Shown here in pieces: positions 5,394-6,688 of a stretch of DNA of 6,688 nucleotides. Under the pieces are notes generated by a model. It was given only the letters and a program-made list of their open reading frames with translations. It searched no databases and was not told the origin of the DNA. A program made the position numbers and the translations under genes. The stretch is from Verrucomicrobiota bacterium (GTDB lineage: Bacteria; Verrucomicrobiota; Verrucomicrobiia; Chthoniobacterales; UBA10450), in contig QHNB01000127.1 in NCBI GenBank assembly GCA_003217965.1, forward strand, positions 1 to 6,688, given 5' to 3'. The stretch's first letter is position 1, and the number at the start of each line of letters is the position of its first letter.

Positions 5394-6688
5394 TCAGTCA
5401 CCCGAAGTTCTCATTAATCGTTTGCGGCCCGCCCCGATGAAAATCGCCGCGCCGGTGGCGTTAGCGATCACGGTCACGGCAGTAATTTTCGCGGCGAAAA
5501 TGAGCGGGCTGGGCACGTCGATAATCGGATAGACAGTAAAGAAAATCGCGAGGAGTGAGACGCTCAGGCCACAGAGTGCAGCGATCCGTAACCAGGCTGG
5601 TGCGGGGGAACGAATCGCGGCAGCACCGGCGATTGGGATGACAAAGAGGATCGCGTAAACGATCCCGTAGAAAACATTGGCGGCATTATCGACTAGTTGA
5701 AATGCTTCCTGAATTCCGGCGCCGATCTGGCTGGAAATTGCGATGACCAATGTGACGACGCTAACAAAGATGATCGAATTGACCGGCGTCTTATATTTTG
5801 GATGCAAACGCGAGAACCAAATCGGCAACAACCGGTCCCAGCCCGCCACCATCGGCAGACGCGAGCTCCCGGTAAGATGGACACTGGTTGAGGAAATCGT
5901 GCGCACCGTCATCAGCACAATGCCCATCGACGCGATGGCGCCAGCAATGGGAAAGGAGCGCAGCCCAAGGCGCAACGTTTGCGGCACCGGTCCGATGAGA
6001 TCGATGGGGTTATTTCCAACGAAGGCCAAGACAGAGCTGGTGCCGAAGATGAACATCAGAGCGATGATGGGAGATGCGATTATGACAGAACGGCCGATAT
6101 CGCGCGCGGGCGCGCGCGTTTCTCCAGCAAGAATGGCGACGTACTCAAATCCGCTAAGTGCGCCGACGGCGAGTTTGCTGAAGATATTGAAACAATAAAA
6201 GATCGACAGGGTGGGGGCAGCGATCTGGAGAGGGTGATATTGCCTGAGTTCGCCGTGGACCAAGCCAATGAAGGGTAACGCAATGAGAGCGCCGTAAACC
6301 AAGAACATGGCGAACGCGCCGATGTTGTGGACCCATTTGCCTAAGGACAAGCCGCGGAGCCCAGCCCAGCCCAGCCCCGCGACGAGCGCGCAGCTGATCA
6401 ACGACACGCACCATTTGCTGTTTGGCATCCAAGAAGCGCCTTCGCCGATGGCGTAGGAGATGTTGGTTGTGACGAACATCCCGCCCAAGGCAATGACGGT
6501 GATAGACAGCAGCCAGAGATTCCACGCGACCATGAAACCAGCGAACTCGTTCAAGCCGAGTTTGGCCCACTGGTAAAGACCGCCCTCGAGCGGCATGAGC
6601 CGATTCAAGTAAATGACGACGGCTGCTTGCGGAATGTAAAAAAGCAAAATGGCGAGCAACCAAAAGAAGAGATGTGACGAGCCGAGCT
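5394..6688 (-). CDS. APC-superfamily amino acid/amine permease, N-terminus beyond the window
   Basis: This is an inner-membrane secondary transporter of the amino acid-polyamine-organocation superfamily. The frame has no stop up to the right edge at 6688, so the TTG at 6659 is internal (it is preceded by codons for GSSHLFFW). TM1 and the true start lie outside. Counting from codon 6659 as residue 1, about eleven hydrophobic segments are visible: 1-20, 39-63, 82-104, 113-134, 163-178, 191-214, 236-261, 294-314, 328-349, 356-380 and 385-410. They match TM2 to TM12 of the 12-TM fold. Family marks are PLEGGLYQW (23-31), the TM6 region GALSGFEYVAILAGETRAP (166-184) and the TM8-9 loop SSRLPMVAGWDRLLP (265-279), followed by RLHPKYKTP (284-292). 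A short basic tail (GRKRLMRTSGD) ends it. The substrate cannot be read from the sequence. The gene is convergent with cutA and so belongs to a separate transcription unit. Confidence 0.93.
   Translation of the reverse strand, partial: LGSSHLFFWLLAILLFYIPQAAVVIYLNRLMPLEGGLYQWAKLGLNEFAGFMVAWNLWLLSITVIALGGMFVTTNISYAIGEGASWMPNSKWCVSLISCALVAGLGWAGLRGLSLGKWVHNIGAFAMFLVYGALIALPFIGLVHGELRQYHPLQIAAPTLSIFYCFNIFSKLAVGALSGFEYVAILAGETRAPARDIGRSVIIASPIIALMFIFGTSSVLAFVGNNPIDLIGPVPQTLRLGLRSFPIAGAIASMGIVLMTVRTISSTSVHLTGSSRLPMVAGWDRLLPIWFSRLHPKYKTPVNSIIFVSVVTLVIAISSQIGAGIQEAFQLVDNAANVFYGIVYAILFVIPIAGAAAIRSPAPAWLRIAALCGLSVSLLAIFFTVYPIIDVPSPLIFAAKITAVTVIANATGAAIFIGAGRKRLMRTSGD
6360..6378 (-). other. G-quadruplex-type motif in the permease coding strand
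   Basis: On the minus strand four runs of three or four G are separated by CT (GGGG-CT-GGG-CT-GGG-CT-GGG). This fits the canonical G-quadruplex pattern with two-base loops. It lies in the codons for the AGLGWAGL part of TM4, so the mRNA would also carry it. The pattern is directly visible; folding and effect are unknown, and it may simply reflect Gly/Leu/Trp/Ala codons. Confidence 0.5.

Noticed and set aside
5743..6278. Plus-strand open frames opposite the permease gene
   Set aside because: They are antisense to conserved transmembrane and loop motifs of an APC permease and show no domain or start-site support.
6657..6659. TTG at 6659 as the true permease start
   Set aside because: The frame continues without a stop to the window edge with hydrophobic, family-like residues, and TM1 would be missing, so the start lies outside.
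1..6688. A hidden novel system such as a defence island, CRISPR array, mobile element or biosynthetic cluster
   Set aside because: Every sizeable stretch is explained by conserved housekeeping or transporter genes. No repeat array, transposase, integrase or tRNA is visible, and the gaps are short.

Overview
This is a compact chromosomal housekeeping segment from a Gram-negative-type bacterium of moderately high GC. The best guess is a member of the PVC group, most likely Verrucomicrobiota. The argument rests mainly on SecA. Its motif VI reads LRGRCARQGDPGA, close to the chlamydial form as I remember it, and its preprotein cross-linking domain carries two extra segments compared with E. coli SecA. 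The lineage is inferred from remembered family sequences, not from a search.

Layout: five plus-strand genes sit almost end to end. They are (1) secA, cut at its 5' end by the window edge (1-2435); (2) a small exported protein made of two tandem TonB C-terminal-like repeats (2479-3195); (3) a 3-methyladenine DNA glycosylase of the AAG/MPG family (about 3221-3793); (4) mnmA, the tRNA U34 2-thiolase (3857-4957); and (5) cutA (4954-5280), whose GTG start overlaps the mnmA stop. Gaps of 43 nt or less up to mpg, 63 nt before mnmA, and the overlap before cutA suggest one transcription unit or two closely spaced ones. A convergent gap of 113 nt follows, holding a stem-loop and a sequence resembling a widespread intergenic repeat. 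Then comes a minus-strand APC-superfamily amino acid/amine permease (5394-6688), whose N-terminus lies past the right edge.

The plus-strand genes do not form one pathway: they cover protein export, a possible envelope protein, alkylation repair, tRNA modification and a CutA trimer. The run looks like a loose housekeeping operon. I see no mobile element, tRNA, rRNA, CRISPR array, phage gene or defence cassette, and no credible undescribed multi-gene system. The items most worth a second look are the tandem TonB_C-like protein beside secA, the hairpin just before its start codon (which reads as an antisense intrinsic terminator), the repeat-like sequence at 5302-5349, and a G-quadruplex motif in the permease coding strand.
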